A DNA stretch of 64,000 nucleotides from Ixodes scapularis (GCF_016920785.2 NW_024609846.1:86065816-86129815), one strand, 5' to 3'; shown: positions 49,601 to 54,811, counted from the stretch's first letter. The notes: generated by a model from the letters alone, not told the origin. Made by a program: numbers and translations.

Positions 49601-52600
49601 TAGCCAACCACGTTCTAACCGGTAACACGTAAAAGTGAAGTCGCAAGAAAAAATTGGTAAACACTAACGTAAGGTAACATTGCGACAGCTGATGTGTAAC
49701 GTGGGAGCCACTAAAGTGCGATTTCGGAGCAGATGAACTGAATGAACAGTAAAGGTGGGAGCGCACATCATGCAGTCCGCGTAGACGTTTCGTATTAAAC
49801 CGAGTAACACACCGGACGAAAATCTTATAGCGTTTTGGAACCAATGAGGCTGTATTAAATAGAGAGTATTTCTTGCGCCTGTTACACAATTTGATTGTAC
49901 ACAAACTAGGACTGCCTTGACGTAATTTAAGAACACTTCGAAAATCGAGAGCCCCAGTTTGAAATCTAGGGAAAAAGGAAACTGTATGTGTATGCAGGAA
50001 CCGTTGCCTGTCGTTGTTGTGGCTGCCGGGACGTCTTATGTAAAGTTATTGCACACAAACTAACACCGGCTTGAGGTAACTAAAGATCGCTTCCAAAATC
50101 GCGCACCCAAGCTTCAACGCGCAGCTCCACCAAATTTCTCGCCCAGGGTTTCGGCGGCTTAACACCCGCCGAGCTTTATAAGTTTTATCGCCCGAGATCC
50201 TTTATGGCATAATTAGCGAAATTGCTTTTTTAATTGCTTCTATTATAAGCAGTTAATGTTTATGTTTCTTCGGGCCGTCAATATGCCACGTGATGATGTA
50301 TTGTCACGTGACATCTGAATGTCACGTGACGTCGCAGTGTCAAGTGAAGTCATGTCGTGATGTGACTAATGTTGTCACCTCGCGTCGCTAATAGCATCTT
50401 CGATCAACTCGGACCGGAATCGCCCTGAAACCTGGACAGTGCACAGCGCTCCTCGGTCGTGCAGCACGAAGTCGGTTCGACATCGAGGACAAACTTCGCC
50501 GCTGTGGTGCACCGCGGCGAGCTCCACCATGCGTCACCTAGCATTTTATTCGTTTTTTTCTTGCGTAGGTCCGCGCGCGGTGCCCGTCTGCTGTCAATTT
50601 CTCCTGTTTTTTTACTCGCGGATTTGGCGGTCCCACGCGAATGAACATCGTGGACGTGATTGTCGATGGGGTCACGAAGCGGGTGACAATTCCACAGGTA
50701 TATGCTGCCCATCATAGGTGGTTCGAGAAAGAGAACCACCACATAATGGCCGTACCTCGGTGTCATCGAAACACCTCGCAACGCTTTCCACGAAGTTCAT
50801 ACCTTTCGAGCGCTCCTTGCCACCGCAGCAATCGCCGGTAACCTCGGCAATGATAAGAAGCTCGTCGTTTCGCTCTCAGAAAAGCCGAGGAATTCATCGA
50901 GTGCAGATGCGAAGCATGTTCGATTTTGCAAGGTCGCCACCTCCATAGACTGCGCGTCTGCTATTCCCCGCCATCTTCTCGATTCCCGCTCCTGACCGCA
51001 ATGCCTGATGGGACTGCACCCCGGCGCACCGTCGATTTTCTCGGTGCGCGTTGGGGCAACGAACAGCTGCACCGGGAGGGTGCGCTCCGTTATTCGAGGA
51101 CGTCCGGTGCGCACCGGTGCACTTGATCGAAGACAACGGGGCGCACCTCCGTGCACCTGTGCGCACCGGTGCGGATGATCGAGGATGCTATAAGTCAAGT
51201 GTCATCATTGTGCAACGTGACTTGACATGAAATGTCGCGTCATGGCCAGCTGACGCGGGGAGACAGGTGACCTGATGCGCGGCGTGACTCCAGGAGCGTG
51301 ACGTCAATGTGGAATCTTTTGGCGGAGTGCCTAAAATGGCCCGCGTCGATATGGAGCGCGGAAGACGGGCGAAACCAGCAAAGTGTCCCACTAACTGCTA
51401 TAGGCCTCCTGCGCTGAAGCTTAGAATAAACTGTGGCGCCCTCGTTTTGGGTAGTACAAGCTCACCTGGTTGGGACTCCCACTATTGTGGGCCTTGAGTG
51501 TGATTTTTTTCCTTTTGTGTTGTGCAGAAAAACGGAAAAACACCTTTGGGAAAGTTCCGGATACATGCCACCACTGCTATGGTACGCGTCTCATATCTCT
51601 AATGACCGTGTCCCACTAGAGCGACATACAGAAACAAAAGACAAAGACAAGCCTCAAACCAGAGTCTTTCGCGATTTGAGATGCTTTGTAGAATAAAGGA
51701 GGCATGCTCAAACACGAGCATCAAGCACGCGAGGGTGGCTTTGGCAGGCTTGCAATCGCTCGTGCTTACTTCACAAGCACCGAACGACTAAACACCTGCC
51801 AAAGGTACCATCGCGAGCATGCTGCCTGGGTTTGAGGCTTGTCGCTGTCTTTTGTCTCTGTCTGTCGCTCTAGTGGGACACGGGCATAAGTGGTGACGTT
51901 AGAACATCTGTGGTCCCCTCGTTTCTTCCCCCCCCCCCCCCCCCCCTATGTTTCTTTGGGACGCGTGATACGGCGTTTCCTGGTTCACGCTCTTATCGTC
52001 CTAGCTTTGACCTGTGCTTCGACGGCGTTAGCATTTTTCGTTGTTTGTTTTTCCTATTTTCCTCGTTATCGTGTTTCGCGCCAGAGCAGGCACGCTTTCC
52101 ATATGTGTGGCAGTTTGAGTCGCTCAAATTTGTGCTACTCAAAACAAGTATTAACAAGTTATTTTTCGCAGCGCCTCCTGGGCAACGCAGGTGTCTTCAT
52201 CGACTCTACCTGAAACTATACATAGTATACATTTATTAATGATTTCCACGGTAATAAATTTCATCAGCCTGCATGTGCCTCCAGCCCAAAACTCGCGAAT
52301 TTCCCATAAAGTTCAATTTCAAATGTTTGCTTATTAACACAATGCGGATTGCATCCATTCTGAAAATACTAACTTTGATACACAGACTAATCACAAATAT
52401 TTGTCCCAGATTCTTAGATGACAGCAACGCAGGTCACTAGGTGTTATTCTGACCTTTTATGTGACTAATCTAGCAGTTGATGTTTGAATACCATGTTTAC
52501 GAACTAGGGGAATAGGACGCTCATGAACGCACACTTAAAGTTTCGTGCTCGACCAATAGTTCTTCGAGAAAGTTCTTAAAATATTTTATACACAAAATCC

Positions 52601-53162
52601 CAGTTTTTACTTATTGATTCGTCAGTATGATTGCAATATTTACATTCGCAAAATTACTTGAAGAAAGTTAAAGTTGATAAGCTATGAGCTTAATCGGACA
52701 TAGAAAGGAAACTTATTTATTGTGCAGATATTCATATTTCAAATTGAAAACAATATATGATCCTGAAATATTGATAATTTGGATGTCCAATTTATTATAA
52801 ACCTTCAGGGAACCCAATTCGTTTAAATACATTGTGATCCGCCCCAACATAATGCATTATATTCGAAAATATTTATTTCGATGACATATTAGAGCTTTTC
52901 AAATGGTACGTTCTTTCAAGCAAAATATTTTAAAGAACATAAGATAAATACATATATTGCTTCACCTGAATATGGGACCGTAAATTTTCGTCCACTCCAC
53001 GGATTTTCGAAACAATGACGCTTCGTTGCCGATTCCCAAGTTTCCGACAAGGGGGAGCGCCCAGGGACCACGAAGATGTTTCTTTGTTTGGGATTGGATC
53101 ACTTTCCGTAGATATAAGATCACCACCAAGGTCACCAAAGCAGCAGCCACAATGTTAAACAT
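10479..53162 (-). CDS. Cytochrome P450, CYP2-clan-like, complete 8-exon gene (493 aa)
   Basis: Haem-thiolate monooxygenase predicted to sit on the cytoplasmic face of the ER, reduced by P450 reductase; substrate unknown. Eight exons join in consistent phases (2,1,0,2,1,2,1 from the 5' end), all with gt/ag borders, giving 1482 nt without a stop. In order: membrane anchor at residues 3-18; hinge LRGPWALPLVGN at 30-41; C-helix WKQNR at 119-123; I-helix at 287-318; K-helix EALR at 357-360; FDPTRF at 410-415; haem loop FGVGRRSCPG at 433-442 with Cys440 as iron ligand. Length and layout fit microsomal CYP2-clan enzymes. I chose ATG 53162 because it puts the anchor at the N-terminus; an acceptor-like cttgcag just upstream suggests a non-coding first exon. 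Oddity: the I-helix reads SGTGPLS (299-305), lacking the usual acid-threonine pair. Introns are 1.0-23 kb. Assembled by eye; no transcript was available. Confidence 0.9.
11326..11460. repeat. Poly-G tract and (TA)n microsatellite in P450 intron 7
   Basis: A G16 run occupies 11326-11341 and an uninterrupted TA repeat of about 46 bp occupies 11415-11460. Both are simple repeats, likely length-polymorphic. Confidence 0.9.
12087..12277 (-). CDS. P450 exon 7 (IPKG, PxRF, start of haem loop)
   Basis: The acceptor ctctgcag lies before TGTACCAGAAG and the donor is GTTG followed by gtaagtag. The exon is 191 nt, entering in phase 2 and leaving in phase 1. It reads VPEDTIIGDYFIPKGS, then NPAYWSNPDDFDPTRF, then FIPFGV. 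These are the beta region after the K helix, the meander PxRF motif, and the first part of the haem loop, which continues in exon 8. Confidence 0.93.
12930..13170 (-). mobile_element. tRNA-derived SINE of tick type
   Basis: On the minus strand there is a good RNA polymerase III B box, GGGTTCGAATCCCGG, preceded by tRNA-like sequence with a degenerate A box. It is followed by a body that ends with a segment whose plus-strand form contains GGGGGTTTTACGTGCCAAAC, and a further motif GACCACCTGGGGACC. I recall this body as very common in hard-tick sequence, where tRNA-like SINEs (Ruka) have been described; which subfamily this is I cannot say. It lies in P450 intron 6. The exact ends are uncertain by about 30 bp. 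Confidence 0.75.
13508..14730. repeat. Inverted repeat with about 65-bp arms, 1.2 kb apart
   Basis: Segment 13508-13576 and segment 14671-14730 are reverse complements of each other with few differences. Both include the block GGTCCAAACAAACCGTTGC and a TGACGTCA palindrome. The interior contains short open frames without domains. It is probably a non-autonomous DNA element in P450 intron 6; no target duplication was found. Confidence 0.55.
14831..15026. repeat. Inverted repeat with 57-bp arms and 82-bp spacer
   Basis: Arms 14831-14887 and 14970-15026 are inverted copies, with landmark GCTATGTTGCACGTTTTGG. Transcribed RNA would form a long hairpin. It lies in P450 intron 6, just right of the inverted repeat at 13508-14730. 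Confidence 0.7.
16495..16860. repeat. Degenerate tandem repeat, unit about 65-70 bp with internal palindrome
   Basis: About six units share the order: GTCACATGACGTCAA-like box, CCCGCTAAATTTAGCGGG-like palindrome, then AATTGAATTGGTGTTGA-like box. The units differ by substitutions and indels. A weaker related stretch occurs at about 10850-10975 on the same strand. The function is unknown; it may be satellite-like or the subterminal region of a DNA transposon. Confidence 0.6.
16861..17000. repeat. GGA-rich purine tract
   Basis: A nearly pure purine stretch of GGA/GAGG units lies on the plus strand. The open frames that cross it are compositional artefacts. Confidence 0.8.
18497..18545 (-). pseudogene. 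tRNA-like fragment with B box
   Basis: The minus strand carries AGCGTTGTGGGTTTGAAATT, resembling the T arm of the tRNA-like unit at 18661-18722, with the same sequence order before it. It is more decayed, having an extra base in the B box. The two units lie in the same orientation about 170 bp apart, suggesting a duplicated tRNA-derived SINE head. Confidence 0.4.
18661..18722 (-). pseudogene. tRNA-Lys(CUU)-like pseudogene or SINE head
   Basis: The minus strand reads an A-box-like TAGTGAGTAGCG, then an anticodon-loop-like GACTCTTAACC (anticodon CUU), then the T arm and B box GTGGGTTCAAATCCCGC. The spacing is that of a tRNA. The acceptor stem does not pair cleanly and no CCA-proximal end is convincing, so I regard it as a pseudogene or the head of a tRNA-Lys-derived SINE, not a working tRNA gene. 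It lies in P450 intron 6. Confidence 0.5.
19146..19404 (-). CDS. P450 exon 6 (I helix and K helix)
   Basis: The acceptor cacag precedes AAGAAAAACTACAG and the donor is AGAAG followed by gtacttg. The exon is 259 nt. A second, nearer acceptor (tacag before 19390) exists but would break the phase with exon 5; the upstream one gives a clean join. It reads EKLQEHTAEFLLSGTGPLS (I helix), then IQKEIDDVVGRHRPP, then LKEALRWISVG with the ExxR pair Glu357/Arg360. The I helix lacks the canonical acid-Thr residues. Confidence 0.9.
19405..20575. other. P450 intron 5, left part; nothing recognised
   Basis: This is intronic sequence with short poly-T and poly-C tracts. A GC-richer patch at about 20330-20480 has open frames on the minus strand but no domain or splice pattern. 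Confidence 0.4.
20576..21030. mobile_element. MITE with 33-bp terminal inverted repeats
   Basis: The ends are AGGGTGTTTCAGAGAACTCA and its reverse complement; about 33 bp match with one difference, ending at AAATCGCTC. The 455-bp element sits inside a TATATA tract on both sides, consistent with insertion at TA. It has no coding capacity and lies in P450 intron 5. Confidence 0.85.
22763..22878 (-). CDS. P450 exon 5 (G-helix to I-helix linker)
   Basis: The acceptor is attctcag and the donor is AGCG followed by gtaggttg; the exon is 116 nt. It enters in phase 2 and reads EKITEHKNTLNPDL, then RDFIDGYLQKM, then ADPTSPFS. The NxRDFIDxYL pattern is typical of CYP2-clan enzymes just before the I helix. 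The frame is not the longest open frame here, but it is the only one that joins both neighbours in phase. Confidence 0.9.
23850..24154 (-). CDS. P450 exon 4 (D to G helices)
   Basis: The acceptor is atcactcag and the donor is AGTCAG followed by gtaagtcgc; the exon is 305 nt. It enters in phase 0 and reads EELQELISQLSNTAG, then ESVSNIIAAVMFGSRFE, then WLAIRELV. The SVSNII(x)5FG(x)RF block is a CYP2-clan hallmark. It leaves in phase 2, completed by the first base of exon 5. Confidence 0.94.
24539..24587. repeat. Perfect 18-bp inverted repeat with 13-nt loop
   Basis: Arms CGCCCTCTACTATCGACC at 24539-24556 and the exact reverse complement at 24570-24587. It is a short foldback in P450 intron 3; no flanking duplication was seen. 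Confidence 0.9.
25245..25351 (-). CDS. P450 exon 3 (C helix)
   Basis: The acceptor is gttacag and the donor is ATG followed by gtaagcc; the exon is 107 nt. It enters in phase 1 and leaves in phase 0. It reads TSKFNGKAWKQNRNFLL, then FGKPSIEDHIM. Trp119 and Arg123 form the C-helix WxxxR that contacts a haem propionate in this family. Confidence 0.93.
25995..26903. mobile_element. Foldback DNA element with about 355-bp inverted arms
   Basis: Left arm 25995-26350 and right arm 26551-26903 are inverted copies over their full length, with scattered substitutions. Only about 200 bp separates them. The termini are TACTGGGTGTTTCAAGGAGC and, inverted, TACACTGGGTGATTCAAGG. Long open frames on each arm are mirror images of one sequence and not genes. 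A short (TA)n run lies just left, at 25908-25931. The element is in P450 intron 2. Confidence 0.88.
27300..27672 (-). pseudogene. I-group LINE, piece 6: C-terminal end of ORF2
   Basis: The minus strand reads LLHIFKLSQLPTIQP followed by NPSCKLCKDPEAIPQIKAIL. This matches the cysteine-containing tail that follows RNase H in I-group LINE ORF2 proteins. It contains stops. It is separated from the RNase H piece (29551-30845) by the Harbinger-like insertion 27673-29550. The 3' end of the LINE was not located. Confidence 0.6.
27673..29550. mobile_element. Non-autonomous PIF/Harbinger-like element
   Basis: The ends are AGGCTCTGTTATACTCCGAC and its reverse complement, with about 30 bp of near-identity extending into TAACGCG. 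TAA flanks both ends (27670-27672 and 29551-29553), the 3-bp target duplication usual for PIF/Harbinger. The 1.9-kb interior is GC-rich on the right (28750-29550) with several overlapping open frames on both strands. None shows a DDE transposase or Myb-like domain that I recognise. It interrupts the I-group LINE between RNase H and the C-terminal piece. Confidence 0.7.
29551..30845 (-). pseudogene. I-group LINE, piece 5: RT thumb to RNase H
   Basis: From right to left the minus strand carries RILGVDFGHGSLATRDWV, then KLASAFLITNFANGAELYHL (the region between RT and RNase H), then an RNase H domain in the 29722-30093 frame. The last includes LIMHMDFMGAVNEL and KVWYVPGHEEKFLGNTIAD, the catalytic end with its His, Asn and Asp. 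Stops and frameshifts make it a pseudogene. It ends on the right where the plus-strand LINE was inserted. Confidence 0.75.
30850..33830 (+). pseudogene. Plus-strand LINE (CR1/Jockey-like), 5'-truncated, decayed
   Basis: Endonuclease pieces come first: GRPGSGVCIQGKNNI near 30880, LHYPPVGNIAQFAAFIESL near 31020, and GGDFNIDILNN near 31110 with the DFN catalytic signature, then SISDH near 31305. RT follows: LNNSKSPDIDGIRLK near 32060, QTGVPQGRVLGPISFNLLY near 32690, and MYADDTSIFAQ near 32790 with the YADD active site. The C-terminal part YGAILLNSEIIHRTKKVLR is near 33190. Frames shift many times. It splits the minus-strand I-group LINE between RT and RNase H, so it arrived later. Confidence 0.8.
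33835..34279 (-). pseudogene. I-group LINE, piece 4: RT catalytic region
   Basis: The minus strand reads RGVVLSPTL, a stop, DIAVASLLWVLHPIINLGAL, AYADEVTIWTCKGELLTL and GKCLEEVGMDPSSEKT. This is the RT palm with YADE in place of YADD. Stops and the changed catalytic residue mark it as dead. It is cut on the left by the plus-strand LINE and on the right by a 150-bp hairpin insertion. Confidence 0.75.
34280..34429. mobile_element. 150-bp hairpin insertion with 8-bp target duplication
   Basis: ATTAGTAA occurs on both sides (34272-34279 and 34430-34437). Inside, TGAATGAAGAAAGAAGAAAC and the following ACACTGGGACAACACAACC are repeated in inverted form towards the right end. The insert separates two adjacent parts of the I-group LINE reverse transcriptase. 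Confidence 0.7.
34438..34617 (-). pseudogene. I-group LINE, piece 3: RT fingers
   Basis: The minus strand reads PKPGLPATYPKNVKPIRLIS, then VAGKFMGRLVLA, a stop, then FHPMQLGFKANSSTLDNLTN. This is the PKPGK...RPISL...GF block of LINE reverse transcriptase. It is preceded on the right by the (AATC)n tail of the Jockey-like LINE that was inserted here. Confidence 0.75.
34619..34659. repeat. (AATC)n tail of the minus-strand LINE
   Basis: About ten perfect AATC units mark the exact 3' end of the Jockey/CR1-like LINE and its junction with the older I-group LINE. Confidence 0.9.
34619..35195 (-). pseudogene. Jockey/CR1-like LINE, 3' end with (GATT)n tail
   Basis: The minus strand carries VLWFCHSQTFVLRYEL, then LDCIQRRLARIVYD, then, after frameshifts, RDILFLYKLFNSVFDSPMLA. 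These are typical of the last 150 residues of CR1/Jockey-type ORF2. About 300 bp of 3' sequence follows, with a poly-T run at 34808-34823 on the minus strand. The element ends in a tetranucleotide tail, (AATC)n on the plus strand at 34619-34659, as in LINEs that end in simple repeats instead of poly(A). Confidence 0.65.
35196..36529. other. Unclassified insertion within the Jockey-like LINE
   Basis: The LINE ORF2 homology stops near 36530 and resumes near 35195, so about 1.3 kb here is probably inserted. It has a short foldback (arms 36257-36280 and 36328-36350, landmark GTTGTCGCCAGCCTGCACAGG). I recognise no protein domain and could not define its termini. Confidence 0.4.
36530..36772 (-). 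pseudogene. Jockey/CR1-like LINE, ORF2 after RT catalytic site
   Basis: The minus strand reads VVFFSRKANVVYPYS, then VVCDLGISVDSRSNFNYHIS, then IKDSLRILGIIARITRDF. This is the GLxxDxxLxFxxHI...ILGxIxR block that follows the RT palm. It continues directly the sequence at 38132 once the hAT insertion is ignored. Confidence 0.75.
36773..38131 (-). mobile_element. hAT transposon, internally deleted, with transposase remnant
   Basis: The termini are TAGGGGTGTGCGAATA and TATTCGCACACCCCTA. They are flanked by AACCTTAG (36765-36772) and AACCTTTG (38132-38139), an 8-bp target duplication with one difference, the hAT hallmark. AT-rich subterminal repeats of CGAATA type fill both ends. The minus-strand frame 37154-37510 ends in HVFATFLDPLFKDICYNKE, resembling the conserved FLDPRFK block of hAT transposases; the rest is lost. 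The element carries a nested 237-bp MITE and sits in the LINE ORF2. Confidence 0.85.
37572..37808. mobile_element. 237-bp MITE nested in the hAT element
   Basis: The ends are TGTAAGCGATTTAGCGAGTG and an imperfect inverted copy ending AAATCGCTTACA. The 4-bp GGCA occurs on both sides (37568-37571 and 37809-37812). It is rich in CGTCGC-type inverted motifs and has no coding capacity. Confidence 0.75.
38132..38429 (-). pseudogene. Jockey/CR1-like LINE, RT catalytic palm
   Basis: The minus strand reads YGVPQGSIHEPLLFNTFVNY, then MMLRYADNVKMYRGIHTPVD, then DIDAIRLWCCANSLVLNPTK. The active site is YADN instead of YADD. The frame runs into the hAT target duplication and resumes at 36772. Confidence 0.8.
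38430..38703. mobile_element. Foldback MITE with CTATACTTCG termini
   Basis: The left arm begins CTATACTTCGTTTCAACTTA and runs through CGATGTTATGAGCCGAAGGG to CAACGTCATGGCGTG (about 38524). The right arm is the inverse, ending at GAAACGAAGTATAG. The arms are roughly 95-105 bp with a loop that includes an A-rich tract at 38600. It interrupts LINE ORF2 between the SGFCDWF and YGVPQG blocks. A similar terminus occurs at about 55720-55736. Confidence 0.75.
38704..38910 (-). pseudogene. Jockey/CR1-like LINE, RT domain 3
   Basis: The minus strand reads VDDWLKQIF, then VDAVHFECSKAFDLVDHNLL and LSKLLHVGLSSGFCDWF. This is the DxxKAFDxVxHxxLLxKL block with the first catalytic aspartate region of the RT. 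Confidence 0.78.
38911..39293. mobile_element. TIR element inserted in the Jockey-like LINE
   Basis: The terminal motif GGGATGGTA occurs inverted at both ends (38915-38923 and 39280-39288). The inner arms GCGATATCTCAAATGGACGG and the inverse AACGGATGACCG type match at 39009-39037 and 39227-39255. ACGCT occurs at both flanks. The arms differ in length because of an A-rich insertion on the left. Confidence 0.6.
39294..40945 (-). pseudogene. Jockey/CR1-like LINE, ORF2 endonuclease and RT N-terminus
   Basis: The 5' end reads QNMRGLRTKSDIFFTSILAS near 40850-40920, the start of an APE-type endonuclease. RRFILGDFNIPGINGDLNMP near 40450-40510 carries the GDFN signature. DDVVPSINELAPKNSSG and GIPAFIVKGCSYILASVLRH follow near 39540-39620. 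WKAALVVPVRKSGSSTCIDN and LSALLSAFRKFSEKVVFKGM near 39360-39460 are the RT fingers. Stops interrupt it repeatedly. Confidence 0.75.
40950..41460 (-). pseudogene. Jockey/CR1-like LINE, ORF1 C-terminal part
   Basis: The minus strand is open over a long stretch: GDGYKIVNYSKRRPPSGMGA, then PPARRALFISRLNLSTTYEE, then TCKKLRSKYDTYASFHISTT and INDACVWPEGTCLGLFRVRL. I recognise this as the C-terminal nucleic-acid-binding (RRM-like) part of ORF1 from arthropod LINEs. It directly precedes the ORF2 start. The N-terminus is missing, so the copy is 5' truncated near 41460, where the older I-group LINE resumes. Confidence 0.7.
41465..42300 (-). pseudogene. I-group LINE, piece 2: region before and into RT
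   Basis: The minus strand carries ETNGYAETVLDNPDQIF, then LFTELELNAGIQQ, then GAPGADKVTAAMLKSAA and AMAEWYNAIWKATNYLHSRN. The last corresponds to the NTAPGxDxIxxxxL...ExWNxIW segment before the PKPGK block, which is found 6.8 kb away at 34438-34617. The gap is filled by the Jockey-like LINE and its own insertions. Confidence 0.65.
42330..42822. mobile_element. Inverted-repeat element in the I-group LINE
   Basis: GATCTCTACTATAGGTGGCT onward (42332-42360) is matched in inverse at 42791-42819, and GAAGCCACCGGAAG (42391-42404) is matched in inverse at about 42759-42772. Together the arms are roughly 75-80 bp. The element separates the endonuclease and RT parts of the I-group LINE. Termini are approximate. 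Confidence 0.5.
42850..44170 (-). pseudogene. I-group LINE, piece 1: ORF1-like frame and endonuclease
   Basis: The 43559-43996 frame begins ARWENRIAVIKKQIDAIT and continues as a helical, probably coiled-coil protein, as in LINE ORF1. Lysine/arginine-rich sequence precedes it up to about 44150. Farther along the minus strand come NKPPHIPIDTTKGCTETQEV and then DLIIICSDLNTHMDD at about 43230-43267, an APE-type endonuclease with the GDFN motif decayed to SDLN. There are multiple stops. Confidence 0.6.
44240..45240 (+). pseudogene. Penelope-like element (copy A): RT and GIY-YIG
   Basis: The 44202-44573 frame contains GVSTGSCIAPVLINLYFAHQ and VVKVFRFLDDFLIILDCKAK, the Penelope-type RT palm with its DD pair. 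After frameshifts come RLFLMNALKKSCLHSLRGSF near 44690 and IEGLVYSILLSCGREYIGQS near 45060-45115, the start of the GIY-YIG endonuclease. The order RT then GIY-YIG is diagnostic of Penelope-like elements. Stops and frameshifts make it inactive. It lies in P450 intron 2, 5' of the LINE stack. Confidence 0.8.
45241..46818. other. P450 intron 2, unassigned
   Basis: A segment near 45800-45835 (GTGTTTGTCCTTTTGTGTGT) resembles the ends of Penelope-like elements and may be the 3' end of copy A. The plus-strand frame 46041-46505 (154 codons, arginine-rich at its end) is open but matches nothing I know and has no splice context for the minus-strand gene. Confidence 0.35.
46819..46892. repeat. Exact 37-bp tandem duplication
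   Basis: Units 46819-46855 and 46856-46892 are identical, beginning TAACGCGGACCCCGAAGTGA. Perfect identity indicates a recent duplication or an assembly artefact. Confidence 0.95.
46893..48385. other. P450 intron 2, 5' part; no gene seen
   Basis: Contains a poly-G tract at about 47751-47768 and a CA-rich stretch near 47050. No coding or mobile-element signature was recognised. Confidence 0.4.
48386..48516 (-). CDS. P450 exon 2
   Basis: The acceptor is gtttacag and the donor is AGCATGG followed by gtatgtg; the exon is 131 nt. It enters in phase 2 (completing Arg66) and leaves in phase 1 (Gly110). It reads LKNGRANLVIMSDIEHIKKF, then NAVFRPSNPVVEELK, the beta-1 and B-helix region of the P450 fold. 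Confidence 0.92.
48517..50392. other. P450 intron 1, right-hand part by gene order; nothing recognised
   Basis: AT-rich sequence with scattered short frames. Clustered GTCACGTGAC-type palindromes occur at about 50290-50370, just outside the element at 50393. Confidence 0.4.
50393..51191. mobile_element. GC-rich TIR element
   Basis: ATAGCATCTTCGATCAACTC at the left end is matched in inverse by the right end (about 51168-51191, ATAGCATCCTCGATCATCC). The interior is CpG-rich with repeated GCACCGGTGC-type palindromes. Overlapping frames on both strands show no transposase. It lies in P450 intron 1. Confidence 0.55.
51606..51883. mobile_element. Foldback MITE with about 55-bp TIRs
   Basis: CCGTGTCCCACTAGAGCGAC at the left is matched in inverse at the right end over about 55 bp, through AAGACA and ACAAGCCTCAAACC. 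Inner copies of CATGCTC-type motifs are also inverted. No target duplication is obvious. Confidence 0.8.
51884..52965. other. P450 intron 1, near exon 1; no gene seen
   Basis: A poly-C tract lies at about 51929-51946. The remainder is AT-rich intron. Confidence 0.4.
52966..53162 (-). CDS. P450 exon 1 (membrane anchor, hinge)
   Basis: The ATG is at 53162-53160 and the donor is ATATTCAG followed by gtgaagc, leaving in phase 2. The exon reads MFNIVAAALVTLVVILYL (anchor), RKVIQSQTKKHLRGP (basic stop-transfer and hinge), ALPLVGNLGIGN, and EWTKIYGPIF. The frame stays open to about 53189 upstream without another ATG. A cttgcag motif at 53184-53190 on the minus strand could be the acceptor of a non-coding first exon. 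A short out-of-frame ATG precedes the chosen start by four bases. Confidence 0.9.
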
Positions 53163-53189
53163 CCATTGCGATAGTTCAGAGCTCTGCAA

Positions 53190-54499
53190 GTGTAGTAGGA
53201 AATGCGTTGTAGTAAGATGCTAAAGAGGTATTTAATTTCGTACAAGAAACCGCCGATATTCATGAGCTCTAAAAAAGTAAATATAGCATTCTTAACACTT
53301 GTTCGACTTCCGCACTATGCAGTTATTGTGGATTATATATATTTGCATAATGTGTATTAATTAATTAATTTGGGTAAAAGGATAAATTAATCTTGCATTC
53401 TTGGTCCGTCAAAAGGCAAGATTAGACCTCACGTTTTTTTTTAAATTTTGCTTCTACTTTGTAAAAAACTTATAAAAAGTAGTGTTGATGTTCATATCTT
53501 ATCCTTTTTTTTTGAAGGTGTAGTGTTCCCATTACAATAAACATGTCATTGACGCTTAATTCATCATTTACTGTTTGTATTCAGTGACTCTAGTTTTCGA
53601 TTATTTTGTGGTTATTACTGAACTGTAATGAGCGTTGAGGACTGTGGCAGGCTGAGAATTCATTTTCCACTCCCTCTCTGCCGGCCTTGACCTGCAGAAT
53701 CTAATAAAAAAAAGTCGGTTATATGGACCTTTATTTTTTCCTCTGGCAGTGAACAGTATCTTATTTATTCCCGAATAAAGATACGACCATTGCGGACTTT
53801 AATATTTCCTCAGTTACGACTATATCGTGTTACTTTTTTTCTTCTGATATCTTGATTACTGTCATCACATTTATCATGCCTCTGTTAACATGTGCTATGT
53901 TTATATTCAAATAAACATTTGAGCCAAAAAACGCTTGATATAAATAATAGCCAAGACGTTCCGATTATGAAACACAGTTTATAAAAGAGAGGAGTAAAAG
54001 TGCAAAACAAACAGAACCGGTTAAGGAATCTGTCTTACTCGAGCGAAAGTATGTGAGCGTGCATCCTCACCCAAGATAGACGTTAGTACACCTTGACGGG
54101 ACCGTACCAGTGGCGTTTAAAACAAAATGCTACCTAAGTCATATTAGGTACTCAGTGTGAATTCGAGCCGCATGATCATCAAGATGATGAGATAGTATTT
54201 TTTTTTTAGGGAAAGAGGGACCTTTTTGCAAGAGCTCGCCGCCATTTTCGCTGATATTTTATTTAAATACTTGAAACTTGTTGGGTTGTCTGCTAATTCA
54301 ACTTATACCACAGAGAAGCATTTTAATGTATCAAATTGTTGAAATGTGTAATCGTCTGCCTTTAAATATTTTATTGAAATACTTGCATGTTGCACACTGG
54401 ACCTGAAAAAGCGTTTGAATAATTTTATTTTTGCGCTCGACAAACCTGATATAAAGCAGAGCCGAACGCATTTAGGTAAGGTTATTCTGTAGGGCAATG
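53190..54499. other. 5' flank of the P450 gene; promoter not resolved
   Basis: AT-rich DNA that should hold the promoter and possibly a 5' non-coding exon. I see no convincing TATA-initiator pair at a fixed distance, and no other gene. Confidence 0.3.
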
Positions 54500-54811
54500 C
54501 ACTTTAATAAAAGTCTGTGCGTTTACTTTCACGCACAAGACTCTGAGAACCAATCACTGTAACTTACGGAGGCATCTCAGCGAATGATGATGCCGAAACA
54601 TATGTTTAGACCAAAAAACGCAGTCGGAGTTGTGACATTAAGCAATGCAAGCGTGACGTTTTGCATTGCTTAATGTCACAACCCAGACCGCGTTTTTTGG
54701 TCTAAACATATGTTTCGGCATCGTCATTCGCTGAGCTGCCTCCGTAAGTTATGGTGATTGGTTCTCAGAGTCTTGTGCGTGAAAGTATAGGCACAGACTT
54801 TTTTTAGAGTG
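54500..54811. mobile_element. Palindromic MITE, family A, copy 2
   Basis: A 312-bp near-perfect palindrome homologous to 4492-4800 throughout, including CATATGTTTAGACCAAAAAA and the terminal AGAGTG. It is flanked by TG on both sides. The left terminus is slightly decayed (CACTTTAATAAAAG). Confidence 0.85.

Noticed and set aside
53163..53189. Upstream start of the first P450 exon at 53189
   Set aside because: The codon there is TTG and overlaps a splice-acceptor-like cttgcag; the first in-frame ATG is at 53162 and places the membrane anchor correctly.
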